A DNA stretch of 9,269 bases from Paracoccaceae bacterium (GCA_002401045.1 NVSA01000072.1:881-10149); one strand, 5' to 3'. Shown: positions 1-7,976, counted from the first letter of the stretch. Numbers and translations: made by a program. Notes: generated by a model from the letters alone, not told the origin.

Positions 1-159
1 TGTTTCCCGATGAGGAATAATGATGCCGAGGTGAGCAACATTAGAATGATCAGTAATGTGTTCTAAAATATTTCTATCAACACCGAACATGAAACGATTT
101 AGCTTCCCGTTGAAACGATTATCGGTTGTAAAAATTAGTGCAATTGCCTTCACGCACAT
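1..159 (-). CDS. 5' portion of a minus-strand gene, possibly NlpC/P60 or YiiX-like
   Basis: An open frame starts at ATG 159 (or GTG 153), runs 53 codons without a stop and leaves the window at base 1, so only the N-terminus is visible. An in-frame TAA at 168-166 lies just upstream, fixing the start to this area. AAGG at 167-164 is a modest ribosome binding site, better spaced for the GTG. The peptide begins MCVKAIALIFTTDNRFNGKL and later contains SNVAHLGIIIP. The pattern of a hydrophobic opening strand, a 'KLNRF' helix and then an 'S-x-x-x-H-x-G-I-I' strand resembles the start of permuted NlpC/P60 or YiiX-like papain-fold proteins, where the His follows 'S' in 'SHVGI'. That assignment is inferred from a short piece and is weak. 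The neighbouring plus-strand small gene is divergent, with about 175 bases between the two starts. Confidence 0.5.
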   Translation of the reverse strand, partial: MCVKAIALIFTTDNRFNGKLNRFMFGVDRNILEHITDHSNVAHLGIIIPHRET

Positions 160-333
160 CTTGCCTTAGCCAACAATCCATCAAGCTCTTTTGGAAATCT
201 GTTTCGGCATAAGGAAAATCTACGCCGAACAAGGGCAAGCCTGCTCCACATACGTTGCGCCACACGGTGTTCGGCAATTCCAAATTTTGCAAGACCTAGA
301 ATGGCTGGGTCCGAAAAGAAAAGGAGCATTAAC

Positions 334-588
334 ATGATTGCATTATTCACAATATTCGAGCTGGAACAGCTTTCAGATAGCCTACTTGACCACCTGCATC
401 ACATTCTTAGTCGATTATTGATCACCACAGAAGCGAACTCAGCGGATCGTCGAAACATTCTGGCCACGCTTGAAAATGTCGAGATCGTATTGGGTCTAAA
501 GCCCGTTCGAAAATCGGGTATAATCGGATATGAAATCGAATATTCAAAGAACCTAAATCCATCACATCAACACTCACTTGTTTTCTAA
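334..588 (+). CDS. Small hypothetical protein (84 aa)
   Basis: I do not recognise this gene with certainty. The start at 334 is preferred over the in-frame ATG at 301 because AAGGAG at 321-326 sits 7 bases ahead of it, an almost ideal ribosome binding site, while 301 has none. The 84-residue product starts MIALFTIFELEQLSDSLLDH, is hydrophobic and helical in its first half, and has an 'RRNILATLENVEIVLGLK' helix near residues 47-64. There is no signal peptide or convincing membrane segment. The last 20 residues look irregular. Another plus-strand frame, open from 170, stops at 335-337, overlapping this ATG as ATGA; this looks like translational coupling, but that upstream frame has no good start. 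The hipB promoter begins immediately after, and its -35 overlaps the end of this gene. A small DNA-associated or regulatory accessory protein is possible but not shown. Confidence 0.6.
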   Translation: MIALFTIFELEQLSDSLLDHLHHILSRLLITTEANSADRRNILATLENVEIVLGLKPVRKSGIIGYEIEYSKNLNPSHQHSLVF

Positions 589-606
589 CGATACTAATAC
601 TATACT
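578..606 (+). promoter_or_regulatory. Candidate promoter of hipBA
   Basis: TTGTTT (578-583) and TATACT (601-606) are separated by exactly 17 bases. The -10 matches the sigma70 consensus at five of six positions; the -35 matches at only three. The predicted transcript would start near 613, giving a leader of about 30 bases before hipB. The -35 lies inside the end of the upstream small gene. Confidence 0.5.
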
Positions 607-636
607 ATTACTAGTTAACAAAAATAAGGTATTAGT
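593..636. promoter_or_regulatory. Operator-like inverted repeat in front of hipB
   Basis: ACTAATAC (593-600) and GTATTAGT (629-636) form a perfect 8-base inverted repeat with 28 bases between the arms. A further direct copy of GGTATTA occurs at 628-634 and 645-651, the second overlapping the hipB start codon. The left arm fills the spacer just before the -10 and the right arm covers the leader near the ribosome binding site, as expected for an autorepressed toxin-antitoxin operon in which HipB, helped by HipA, binds its own promoter. Binding is inferred; only the repeats are seen. Confidence 0.5.
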
Positions 637-642
637 AATATA

Positions 643-951
643 ATGGTATTATTTGTAACGCCATCTAAAGTTCAAAAGAAACTCGCGGGGAACGTCCGGC
701 TGCGGCGTTTGCAGATGGAACTAACCCAAGAAGGTTTAGCCAATCGCTCTGGCGTACCGCTGCCAACGCTCCGTAAATTTGAGCAAAAAGGTGCTATTTC
801 TCTAGAATCATTCCTAAAACTTCAAATGGTACTTGGCGGGCTGGAAAATATCTTAAAGGCTACAGACGTGAAAGAAGCAGCGTTTTCATCTATTGATGAA
901 GTTCTTGACGCTGACATCACACCCAGCCGCAAAAGAGGTACACGCAATTGA
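643..951 (+). CDS. hipB: HipB-like antitoxin, Xre-family DNA-binding protein
   Basis: This 102-residue protein contains a classic Xre/Cro helix-turn-helix. 'LRRLQMELTQEGLANRSGVP' at about residues 20-39 holds the first helices, and 'PLPTLRKFEQKG' at 39-50 the recognition helix and the following turn. A basic tail (RKRGTRN) ends the protein. Its position directly before hipA, with overlapping stop and start, identifies it as the antitoxin of a HipBA module. In the family, HipB is a dimer that binds operator repeats, represses the operon and neutralises the HipA kinase. The start ATG 643 has only a weak, distant AAGG (626-629, 13 bases away). The next ATG (Met25) would cut into the first helix, so 643 is kept. 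An operator-like inverted repeat and a promoter lie directly upstream, which fits autoregulation. Confidence 0.88.
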   Translation: MVLFVTPSKVQKKLAGNVRLRRLQMELTQEGLANRSGVPLPTLRKFEQKGAISLESFLKLQMVLGGLENILKATDVKEAAFSSIDEVLDADITPSRKRGTRN

Positions 952-2186
952 GCAACTACCTATCCGCAACAGAAATAAAAGTTGGGATCAATTTTGGCGA
1001 TGACGTTATCCCTGTCGGACGATTGGCGATGCGTGAACGTACCATTTACTTTGAATATGACCGTACGTTTATTAGGCGAGGCATTGAAATATCACCGTTA
1101 CGGCTACCGCTTCAATCAGGGCTTCATAATTTTGATTATGATCTGTTTGAAGGCTTGCCAGGGGTGTTTAATGACAGCCTACCTGATGGCTGGGGGCGCT
1201 TGTTATTTGATCGTTTTGCCCGCGCACAAGGTATTATCCCATCCGAAGTCACGCCTTTAGATCGCTTGGCACATATTGGCGTGCATGGCATGGGTGCATT
1301 GGTTTTTGAACCTGATCATAGTGCAGATAACACACATGATACTATCAGCTTAGACAACCTAGCTTCGCAAACACAGGACGTATTAGACGGTACGTCTGAT
1401 GATGTTTTACAAGAACTTCTTTTCCTAAACGGGTCATCCGCAGGAGCGCGCCCCAAAGCACTTATTGGCGTTAATCAAGACCGCACGCATATCGTACATG
1501 GGGCCAATGAGTTGCCTGATGGATATGCGCCATGGATGGTTAAATTTGCCAATAGCCAAGACGGTTTGGATGCGGGTGCGATAGAATATGTTTATGCACT
1601 AATGGCTGTCGATGCAGGCATTAATATGCCCGATGTTCACTTGTTTCCTGCGCAAAAGGGCGCTGGCTATTTCGCCATTAAGCGTTTTGATCGGGATGGC
1701 AATAAACGCTATCACATGCACACGGCTTGTGGATTACTCCATTCAGACTTCCGCACACCATCATTGGATTATGAAGATTTAATAGCCCTTACAAGCATGC
1801 TAACGCGTGATGTGCGCGAGGTTGAAAAGATGTATCAGTTGGCGGTCTTTAACGTGCTGGCGCATAACCGTGATGACCACGCCAAAAACTTTAGCTTTTT
1901 AATGGATGAGCAAGGTCAGTGGAAATTATCACCTGCCTATGACTTAACGTTCTCATCCGGTCCACGCGGAGAGCAAAGCACAATGGTGATGGGCGAAGGT
2001 AAAGCCCCGAAAGCAGAACATCTCATTAAGCTGGGGATCGATGCTAAAATCGATAAAGGCCGCATCCATGAAATTATTGAGCGAACTAAAGCAAGTCTTG
2101 CCAAATGGTCAGAGCTAGCGAAACAGTATGGCGTAAGTACTGCTAATATTAAGTTGGTTGGTGAGAGGGTATCATCCTATGAATAA
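948..2186 (+). CDS. hipA: HipA-like serine/threonine kinase toxin
   Basis: This is a 412-residue HipA-family kinase (E. coli HipA has 440). The N-terminal subdomain shows IKVGINF and the conserved 'GVFNDSLPDGWGR' at 72-84. The glycine-rich nucleotide loop is GSSAGARPK at 162-170, with K199 in WMVKF as the likely ATP-contacting lysine. The catalytic loop HNRDDHAKNFS (306-316) supplies D309 and N314, and SPAYD (328-332) supplies the metal-binding D332. All key residues are intact, so it should be active. The known E. coli enzyme phosphorylates glutamyl-tRNA synthetase and halts translation, producing dormancy; this substrate is inferred here. The start is TTG 948, overlapping the hipB stop as TTGA, with AAGAGG at 933-938. 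The first ATG would remove the opening beta strand. Overlap with hipB indicates coupled translation. Confidence 0.93.
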   Translation: MSNYLSATEIKVGINFGDDVIPVGRLAMRERTIYFEYDRTFIRRGIEISPLRLPLQSGLHNFDYDLFEGLPGVFNDSLPDGWGRLLFDRFARAQGIIPSEVTPLDRLAHIGVHGMGALVFEPDHSADNTHDTISLDNLASQTQDVLDGTSDDVLQELLFLNGSSAGARPKALIGVNQDRTHIVHGANELPDGYAPWMVKFANSQDGLDAGAIEYVYALMAVDAGINMPDVHLFPAQKGAGYFAIKRFDRDGNKRYHMHTACGLLHSDFRTPSLDYEDLIALTSMLTRDVREVEKMYQLAVFNVLAHNRDDHAKNFSFLMDEQGQWKLSPAYDLTFSSGPRGEQSTMVMGEGKAPKAEHLIKLGIDAKIDKGRIHEIIERTKASLAKWSELAKQYGVSTANIKLVGERVSSYE

Positions 2187-2319
2187 AAATATGGTGCGCA
2201 GGTCACATCTACTGCGGGCAGTTTCAGTCTGTGTTTCTTCAGTAACGGGTAACCAAACACGGAAAAGCGCGTGCAACGTGGTGTTTTGAGAATGTAAAAG
2301 AAGGTTAGATTTGTAATAG

Positions 2320-2378
2320 TTGTTTGAAATATGCCTTATTTATAATACTATAAATAAAAAATACTGATTTTATGAGGA
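2320..2378 (+). promoter_or_regulatory. Candidate promoter and ribosome binding site of the helicase gene
   Basis: The spacer after hipA (2187-2384) becomes very AT-rich near its end. TATAAT at 2341-2346 is a perfect -10 with TTGTTT (2320-2325) 15 bases upstream. An alternative pair is TTGAAA (2324-2329) with TATAAA (2349-2354), 19 bases apart. Neither spacing is the optimal 17. GAGGA (2374-2378) lies 6 bases before ATG 2385 and is a good ribosome binding site. The first half of the spacer has a weak hairpin (2229-2236 with 2255-2262, one G-T pair) not followed by a T run, so I see no convincing terminator for hipBA and read-through into the helicase gene is possible. Confidence 0.45.
2336..2357. 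repeat. Perfect 9-base inverted repeat over the helicase promoter
   Basis: TTATTTATA (2336-2344) and TATAAATAA (2349-2357) are exact inverted copies separated by ATAC. The repeat covers both candidate -10 elements, so a bound regulator would block transcription. It also contains TAATACTATA (2343-2352), the same 10-mer found at 595-604 in the hipBA promoter. A-T richness makes chance matches more likely, so a regulatory role is tentative. Confidence 0.4.
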
Positions 2379-2384
2379 TAATTC

Positions 2385-5300
2385 ATGGGGCAAGGATCAC
2401 AGACTGAATTTGTTAAAGAACAAGTCGCCGAATTACGCATGAAATTACTTGATTTAACGAATCGAAATGCCCTGCTAAACTTTAGGCACAGTGAAAAAGC
2501 GCTTACTCATATTCGTATCATAGATGAATTACCTGACTTCCTATTTGGCGAGTTCATAGATGGCAAAAAACTAAAATTCAAACCACTACCAGAACCAGAT
2601 AACGAACCACATGATGAAAAAACTGAAGAGTTTGAGATAGAAGTTCGCGAAGCAATGCTAACGGATGAAGAATATCTAGAAGATATTAAAAATCTGGAAG
2701 ATCAAGATGATAGCTTTGACGATATAGCTGTTATTGAACGAGACCTAAAGAACCGTGTGCGCGAACGTTTGGGTCTGCCCACCCTTACTGACCTCAAACC
2801 ACTATCAAATGCACAATGGGCAAAGCAACACGACTTAGTGCCAAAGTATGATATGCCAACGGCACCAGAAGATAGAGAACTCCAGTCAAACAAATTTTAC
2901 GATGATTACATTCAAACCCTTTTAAAGCCAAAAGAACTGCAACATAAGCTATCTGGACTAAAGCGCTATATCACCACCGACATAAACGAAACGGGTGTTA
3001 ACACCTTCTACGCCGCATTCGGTTTTCTTGAACGTTATGATAGTAATAATTCAGACAGACCATTTCTAGCCCCCCTGATGCTGTTGCAACTTGATGAGCC
3101 AGCAAATGGAAGAACAAGAGATGGTGGTTTGGAAGTCAGTATTCAGGCATCTGGCGAAGATCCGCAATATAACTTGCCATTAGCAGAAAAGCTTCAAGAA
3201 TTCGGACTACGATTACCAGCACTTGATGAAGACGATACACCAGAAAGCTATATGCAAAAGGTTGAACGCCTCATTGAAAAACAAAAAGGATGGCGTGTTA
3301 GGCGATTTATCACAATAGGACGCTTTCAGTTCGCACGCCTTGTTATGTACCATGATCTTGACCCTGACCGCTGGCCAGAAAATAACGGTATTGATAATAA
3401 TGAGATTATTACAAGCCTGATTGCCGGGGCAAAAGAAGGCTCTGGCAGTGCCGTTACTGACGACCCAGATATATATGATATAGACACAGACCCTAAAGTA
3501 ACAGAAGCCGCTCCTATTTTAATTATGGAAGCCGACTCTTCCCAACACAGTGCCATCGTAGATGCCATGCAGGGAAAAAACCTCGTTATTAAGGGACCAC
3601 CAGGCACAGGTAAGTCCCAGACGATTACTAATTTGATCGCTAACGCTATAAACAAAGGCAAGACTGTTCTTTTTATCGCAGAAAAAATGGCAGCTTTGAA
3701 TGTTGTTCACAAGCGCATTCAAAGTGTGGGGCTTGGTGATTATTGTCTTGAACTTCATTCTACAAAAGCGAAATTGAAAGATATAAAATCAGGGCTAGCC
3801 ACGACCATAGAAAATAGAAAGTCAGCAACCCGCCCACATAACTTGAAAAAGCAAATTGATGAAATCAAGGAGGCACAGTCTTATCTACGGAATTATTCCG
3901 ATACACTTAACCAGACATTCGGGGGGGCAGATAAAACCATCTATGACATTCTTTGGGGAGAACAGAACAGGCGCAGTATAGTTGAAAACCTTCCTGTATC
4001 TATAAAAAGAATCAGAATTGAAAACGCCCTATCCTATAGCGAACAACAGTTACAGTCTCTATGTAGCGAACTTGAACGACTTACATCTTACGAATTAGAA
4101 AATAATAAATACACCAAAGATAAACATCCTTGGGTGGGCGTGGAAATAGTACAGGCCAGTGCTTTAAAAGCTGGTGAAATTATTCAAGCCTTCGAAGAGA
4201 GCGCAAATACTCTAAGTTTATTATTAGCGGAAATTAAGATATTTGATCAAGAATTTCAATGGACTGCAAAAAAGACAATAGCTGAATGGCGAACCGCTTA
4301 TAGCGATTGCCAGAAGATATTATCTCTCAAAGATACAGTGGTGGACTTTGGATTATTAAAACTATTGAAATCGCCGGACTCTTTGGCCTCGGCAAGTAGC
4401 TTAATAAATTACTTTGGAAAATACGATCAGCTAATTTTTGATATAAAATTAAGTCTGGCAGACCCGGTTTTTTGCATTGAGCATGCTGACGATATATCCA
4501 AACGATGTACGAAGGCCAAATCATTAAATTTGGAAGATCAAAACACAGAAGACCTCACCCAACATATTGAAGAACAGAAACACCAAATCAGGCAATGGGA
4601 AAAAGCCTACAGGTCCTTCGGTAAAATTTCCCAAAAAATATTCGGGATACCGGATACCGAACTTAACATGAATAACCTTACTCTTTTATTGAAAGCATTT
4701 GGCTTTCTGTCCGATATTGAAAGGGACCATTTATTTTTACGGCATGAAGAAGCAATCAGCGAAACAAACAGACTCGTTATAACCAACGCTGCGAGTCAAC
4801 AACAGAACCTGAATGACCAGACGCACGAACTAGAGCAGCGCTTCGATCTTAATTACGACATTACAAAGAGTGACCTTAACGAAGCTGTGTATGAGCTTTC
4901 AACGGCCAATGCCCTATCGTTCTTTAAGCCTAAGTATTATTTGGCGCGCAAGACATACAAGACCGTATCTATCAGCCCCGACAAAATATCTGCTTCAGCA
5001 ATGGCAAATCACCTAAGAGCCTTAAAGTCCTACAAAGAAGATAAAACAACGTTTGAACAGGATGTTCGTTATCAACAGGTGGCTGGGGTAATTTTTGACG
5101 GGATGAATACTGATTTCTCTGGATTAGCCGCAATCAATGATTGGGCTATCCGTGTGCGCAAAGAGTTCAACGGACTCGATGAATACAAGGATAAGATTAA
5201 GCGGTTTTTATTGCATGCGGATGTGTCTGACATTGAGGCGGTGAAGGAAGAAATAGACGATATTGATGCAAAAGCACTTCTCGATGGTATTTGCTCAGAT

Positions 5301-7976
5301 AATGAACAACGATTGGCAGATTTCATCACAGGTATGAAATCATCACTGCAAAGCACGGAGCATTTATATGAATTCCTGCTGGAACAACAAGTCAGCCCTG
5401 TTTTGACTTACAGTAAGCTAGCTGGCCTGATTAACGACCCTATAAAAAAAGCGTCTAACATACGATCCTATATCAAAGATAACACATTTTCCTTACAGAG
5501 TAAGTTAGGCGATTTTTTTGATGAGCTGAACACAAACCGTGATGAACTTAGAAAAACCGTTGAGTTAAGCGGTTATGTTGAAGCATTGAATCTGCCAGAT
5601 GGTTTGGACTCGTGCATGTATAATTTGAAGTTATTTCCCTTCATTGGCAAACTATCGGCCTTGTTGCAGAAATTGGCGAGTAAACTGGACAAAGCCGAGT
5701 CCAGTATGCTGATGGCGCAGGAAGTTAGTGATCTGAACATTAAAGATTATATGGGCACCGATACGATACAAGATGCATCAATAGAAAGTATGGCACAATC
5801 CATCGATACTTCACTGAATAATAAAGAAGCCTTGAATTCTCACATTAGTTTGCGGGATTTTTTGGAAACAGCGAAGTTGCAACCATATGCAAACCTGTTG
5901 GATATCCTGAAAATGGAAGGGTTGGATTATCAAAAAGCCGCAGGTATTTTTGAATACCTTTACTATAGGACTCTTTGTGACAAGGCTCTAAATGATAACA
6001 AAAAGCTAGATAATCAGGCTTCATTCAGCCTGACAGAAGTCCGCGAACGATTTGTACGTCTGGATGGAGAAATTATAGATTTAAACTGTCGTGAGTTGGC
6101 ATACAATCTGGCACAGTCACAATTGCCAGAAGGAATTAGTCGGGGGCGTGTATCTGAATATACAGATATGGGTCTAATCAGACATCAAGCGCTGAAAGAG
6201 AAGACAAGAGCAATTTCAATTCGGAAGTTACTTACCAGGGCGGGTGGAGCTTTACAGGCGTTGAAGCCGTGCTTCCTTATGTCACCGTTATCTGTGGCAC
6301 AGTACATTGCCCCGCAAGGTATTAAGTTTGATATGCTAGTGATTGATGAAGCGTCGCAGATGCGCCCCGAAGATGCTTTAGGAGCAATTGCACGATCTGG
6401 CCAGATCGTTGTTGTTGGAGATCCTAAACAACTTCCACCAACTACATTCTTCAGTAAGCAAACTGTTCGTGATGAAGATTACGATGATGAAGATAAAATC
6501 GATAATGAGTCCATATTAGACTTGGCTCTGGGGCGGTTCAGACCAACGCGGGATTTGCGCTGGCACTATCGTTCGCGTCACGAAAGCCTGATTGCTTATT
6601 CAAACGCTCATTTTTACGATAACAGACTCATTGTGTTTCCTTCGCCTGAAGACCGCAGCGAGAACTTTGGTGTGCATTATAATTATGTTGGCGGCACATA
6701 TAATGCGAGTTGTAATATTGATGAAACAAAAGCTATCGTAGCCGCCGCTAAAAAGTTTATGCGTGACCACCCGGATAAAAGCCTTGGTATTGCGACTATG
6801 AACTCCAAGCAGCGCGATTTAATTTACGAAGAAATGAGCATGCTATTTCTGCATGATGACGTGGCGGAAGCCTATAGACAGAAGTGGGATACAGAAGATG
6901 GAGGATTAGAGCCATTTTTTGTCAAAAACCTTGAAAGTGTTCAAGGTGATGAGCGGGACGCTATCTTTATTTCAACGGTGTATGGGCCCGATAAAAATGG
7001 GGTAGTAATGCAGCGTTTCGGCCCGATAAACGGCAAGTTCGGTCACCGGCGTTTAAACGTTCTATTCACAAGAGCCAAGTACAACACCGTATTGTTTACC
7101 TCATTAAGGCCGGATGATATTAAGGTCACGGAAACAAGCTCGTTAGGACTAAAAGCGTTCAAGGGCTACCTGACATATGCTTCTGTTGGTACGTTGGATA
7201 CAGGAGAAATCACCGGAAAAGAGCCAGATAGCGATTTTGAAATTAGCGTGATGGAAAAACTTGAAAGCATTGGCTGTGAAGTCATTCCACAAGTAGGTGT
7301 AGCTGGTTTCTTCATTGATCTGGGCGTAAAGCACCCTGACTATCCATACGGTTTTATGATGGGTATCGAATGTGACGGTGCCGCATATCATTCAAGTAAA
7401 TCAGCTCGTGACCGTGACAGAACGCGGCAAGAAGTGTTGGAAGGTCTTGGCTGGGAAATATACAGAATATGGTCTACAGACTGGTTTCACAATCCAGACA
7501 AAGAATTTGATAAGCTAAAGCTCCACATAGAGCTGACGATTAAAAGGAAAGCGGGTGAATGGGAAGAACGTGAGCGGGCAAGATTATCCAATGTTGTAAA
7601 CCTTCAACAGAAGGTACAAGAAGACCTGTTCACCGCTCGTGAACAAGCACAAAAAAATGCCCAATATACGACTCGGTCAGAAAAACAGACACAGCCGCAA
7701 GTAAGCAATGACAATGTTGTCGAGTTGTTTGACACTGTGTCATTTCAATACATAGACGAACAGGAGAAGAGCGTCAGAACCGTAACCATAGTTTCATCCC
7801 AGAGTGATGTCAGTACAGGCAACATCAACCAACATTCCGCAATGGGCCGTGCTTTGGTTGGCAGTGAACTGGCTGAGGAAGTTGAAATCAGTTTGCCAAA
7901 TGGCAGCAAAGCACTTCTGATAACTGATATAAAAAAGCCTTCACTAGATAACCAGCTATGCTGGTACATAGTGTGA
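2385..7976 (+). CDS. DUF4011 superfamily 1 helicase with Vsr-like nuclease and Gre-like C-terminal domain
   Basis: This 1863-residue multidomain protein probably acts on DNA in antiphage defence. The N-terminus carries the DUF4011 signature 'KLLDLTNRNALLNF' (20-33). Helicase motifs are complete: Walker A GPPGTGKS (404-411), Walker B VIDEASQ (1319-1325), GDPKQLPP (1345-1352), LRWHYRSRH (1391-1399), VQGDERD (1519-1525) and RRLNVLFTRAK (1555-1565). About 900 mostly charged, helix-rich residues separate Walker A from Walker B, and an acidic stretch DEDYDDEDK follows motif III. A nuclease domain of the MTES_1575/Vsr type follows, with D1645, E1662 and D1664 (IECDGAAYHSS) plus RDRDRTRQ and RIWSTDWF. 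Residues about 1777-1851 resemble a GreA/GreB C-terminal domain. DUF4011-helicase-Vsr proteins are known single-gene defence systems (I recall the name Hhe). ATG 2385 has GAGGA 6 bases upstream. The gene is much more AT-rich than the segment after it. Confidence 0.93.
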   Translation: MGQGSQTEFVKEQVAELRMKLLDLTNRNALLNFRHSEKALTHIRIIDELPDFLFGEFIDGKKLKFKPLPEPDNEPHDEKTEEFEIEVREAMLTDEEYLEDIKNLEDQDDSFDDIAVIERDLKNRVRERLGLPTLTDLKPLSNAQWAKQHDLVPKYDMPTAPEDRELQSNKFYDDYIQTLLKPKELQHKLSGLKRYITTDINETGVNTFYAAFGFLERYDSNNSDRPFLAPLMLLQLDEPANGRTRDGGLEVSIQASGEDPQYNLPLAEKLQEFGLRLPALDEDDTPESYMQKVERLIEKQKGWRVRRFITIGRFQFARLVMYHDLDPDRWPENNGIDNNEIITSLIAGAKEGSGSAVTDDPDIYDIDTDPKVTEAAPILIMEADSSQHSAIVDAMQGKNLVIKGPPGTGKSQTITNLIANAINKGKTVLFIAEKMAALNVVHKRIQSVGLGDYCLELHSTKAKLKDIKSGLATTIENRKSATRPHNLKKQIDEIKEAQSYLRNYSDTLNQTFGGADKTIYDILWGEQNRRSIVENLPVSIKRIRIENALSYSEQQLQSLCSELERLTSYELENNKYTKDKHPWVGVEIVQASALKAGEIIQAFEESANTLSLLLAEIKIFDQEFQWTAKKTIAEWRTAYSDCQKILSLKDTVVDFGLLKLLKSPDSLASASSLINYFGKYDQLIFDIKLSLADPVFCIEHADDISKRCTKAKSLNLEDQNTEDLTQHIEEQKHQIRQWEKAYRSFGKISQKIFGIPDTELNMNNLTLLLKAFGFLSDIERDHLFLRHEEAISETNRLVITNAASQQQNLNDQTHELEQRFDLNYDITKSDLNEAVYELSTANALSFFKPKYYLARKTYKTVSISPDKISASAMANHLRALKSYKEDKTTFEQDVRYQQVAGVIFDGMNTDFSGLAAINDWAIRVRKEFNGLDEYKDKIKRFLLHADVSDIEAVKEEIDDIDAKALLDGICSDNEQRLADFITGMKSSLQSTEHLYEFLLEQQVSPVLTYSKLAGLINDPIKKASNIRSYIKDNTFSLQSKLGDFFDELNTNRDELRKTVELSGYVEALNLPDGLDSCMYNLKLFPFIGKLSALLQKLASKLDKAESSMLMAQEVSDLNIKDYMGTDTIQDASIESMAQSIDTSLNNKEALNSHISLRDFLETAKLQPYANLLDILKMEGLDYQKAAGIFEYLYYRTLCDKALNDNKKLDNQASFSLTEVRERFVRLDGEIIDLNCRELAYNLAQSQLPEGISRGRVSEYTDMGLIRHQALKEKTRAISIRKLLTRAGGALQALKPCFLMSPLSVAQYIAPQGIKFDMLVIDEASQMRPEDALGAIARSGQIVVVGDPKQLPPTTFFSKQTVRDEDYDDEDKIDNESILDLALGRFRPTRDLRWHYRSRHESLIAYSNAHFYDNRLIVFPSPEDRSENFGVHYNYVGGTYNASCNIDETKAIVAAAKKFMRDHPDKSLGIATMNSKQRDLIYEEMSMLFLHDDVAEAYRQKWDTEDGGLEPFFVKNLESVQGDERDAIFISTVYGPDKNGVVMQRFGPINGKFGHRRLNVLFTRAKYNTVLFTSLRPDDIKVTETSSLGLKAFKGYLTYASVGTLDTGEITGKEPDSDFEISVMEKLESIGCEVIPQVGVAGFFIDLGVKHPDYPYGFMMGIECDGAAYHSSKSARDRDRTRQEVLEGLGWEIYRIWSTDWFHNPDKEFDKLKLHIELTIKRKAGEWEERERARLSNVVNLQQKVQEDLFTAREQAQKNAQYTTRSEKQTQPQVSNDNVVELFDTVSFQYIDEQEKSVRTVTIVSSQSDVSTGNINQHSAMGRALVGSELAEEVEISLPNGSKALLITDIKKPSLDNQLCWYIV

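Noticed and set aside
150..350. A 66-residue minus-strand frame ending just inside the start of the left-edge gene
   Set aside because: Its beginning overlaps the ribosome binding site and start of the 84-residue gene. It has no good ribosome binding site, is unusually Arg-rich, and two other frames of the same DNA look equally or more protein-like.
982..1260. A 92-residue plus-strand frame inside hipA
   Set aside because: It lies wholly inside hipA in another frame. HipA motifs are continuous through the region, so this is a shadow.
3326..3758. Two minus-strand frames opposite the Walker A region of the helicase
   Set aside because: They are antisense shadows of a conserved helicase segment, without ribosome binding sites.
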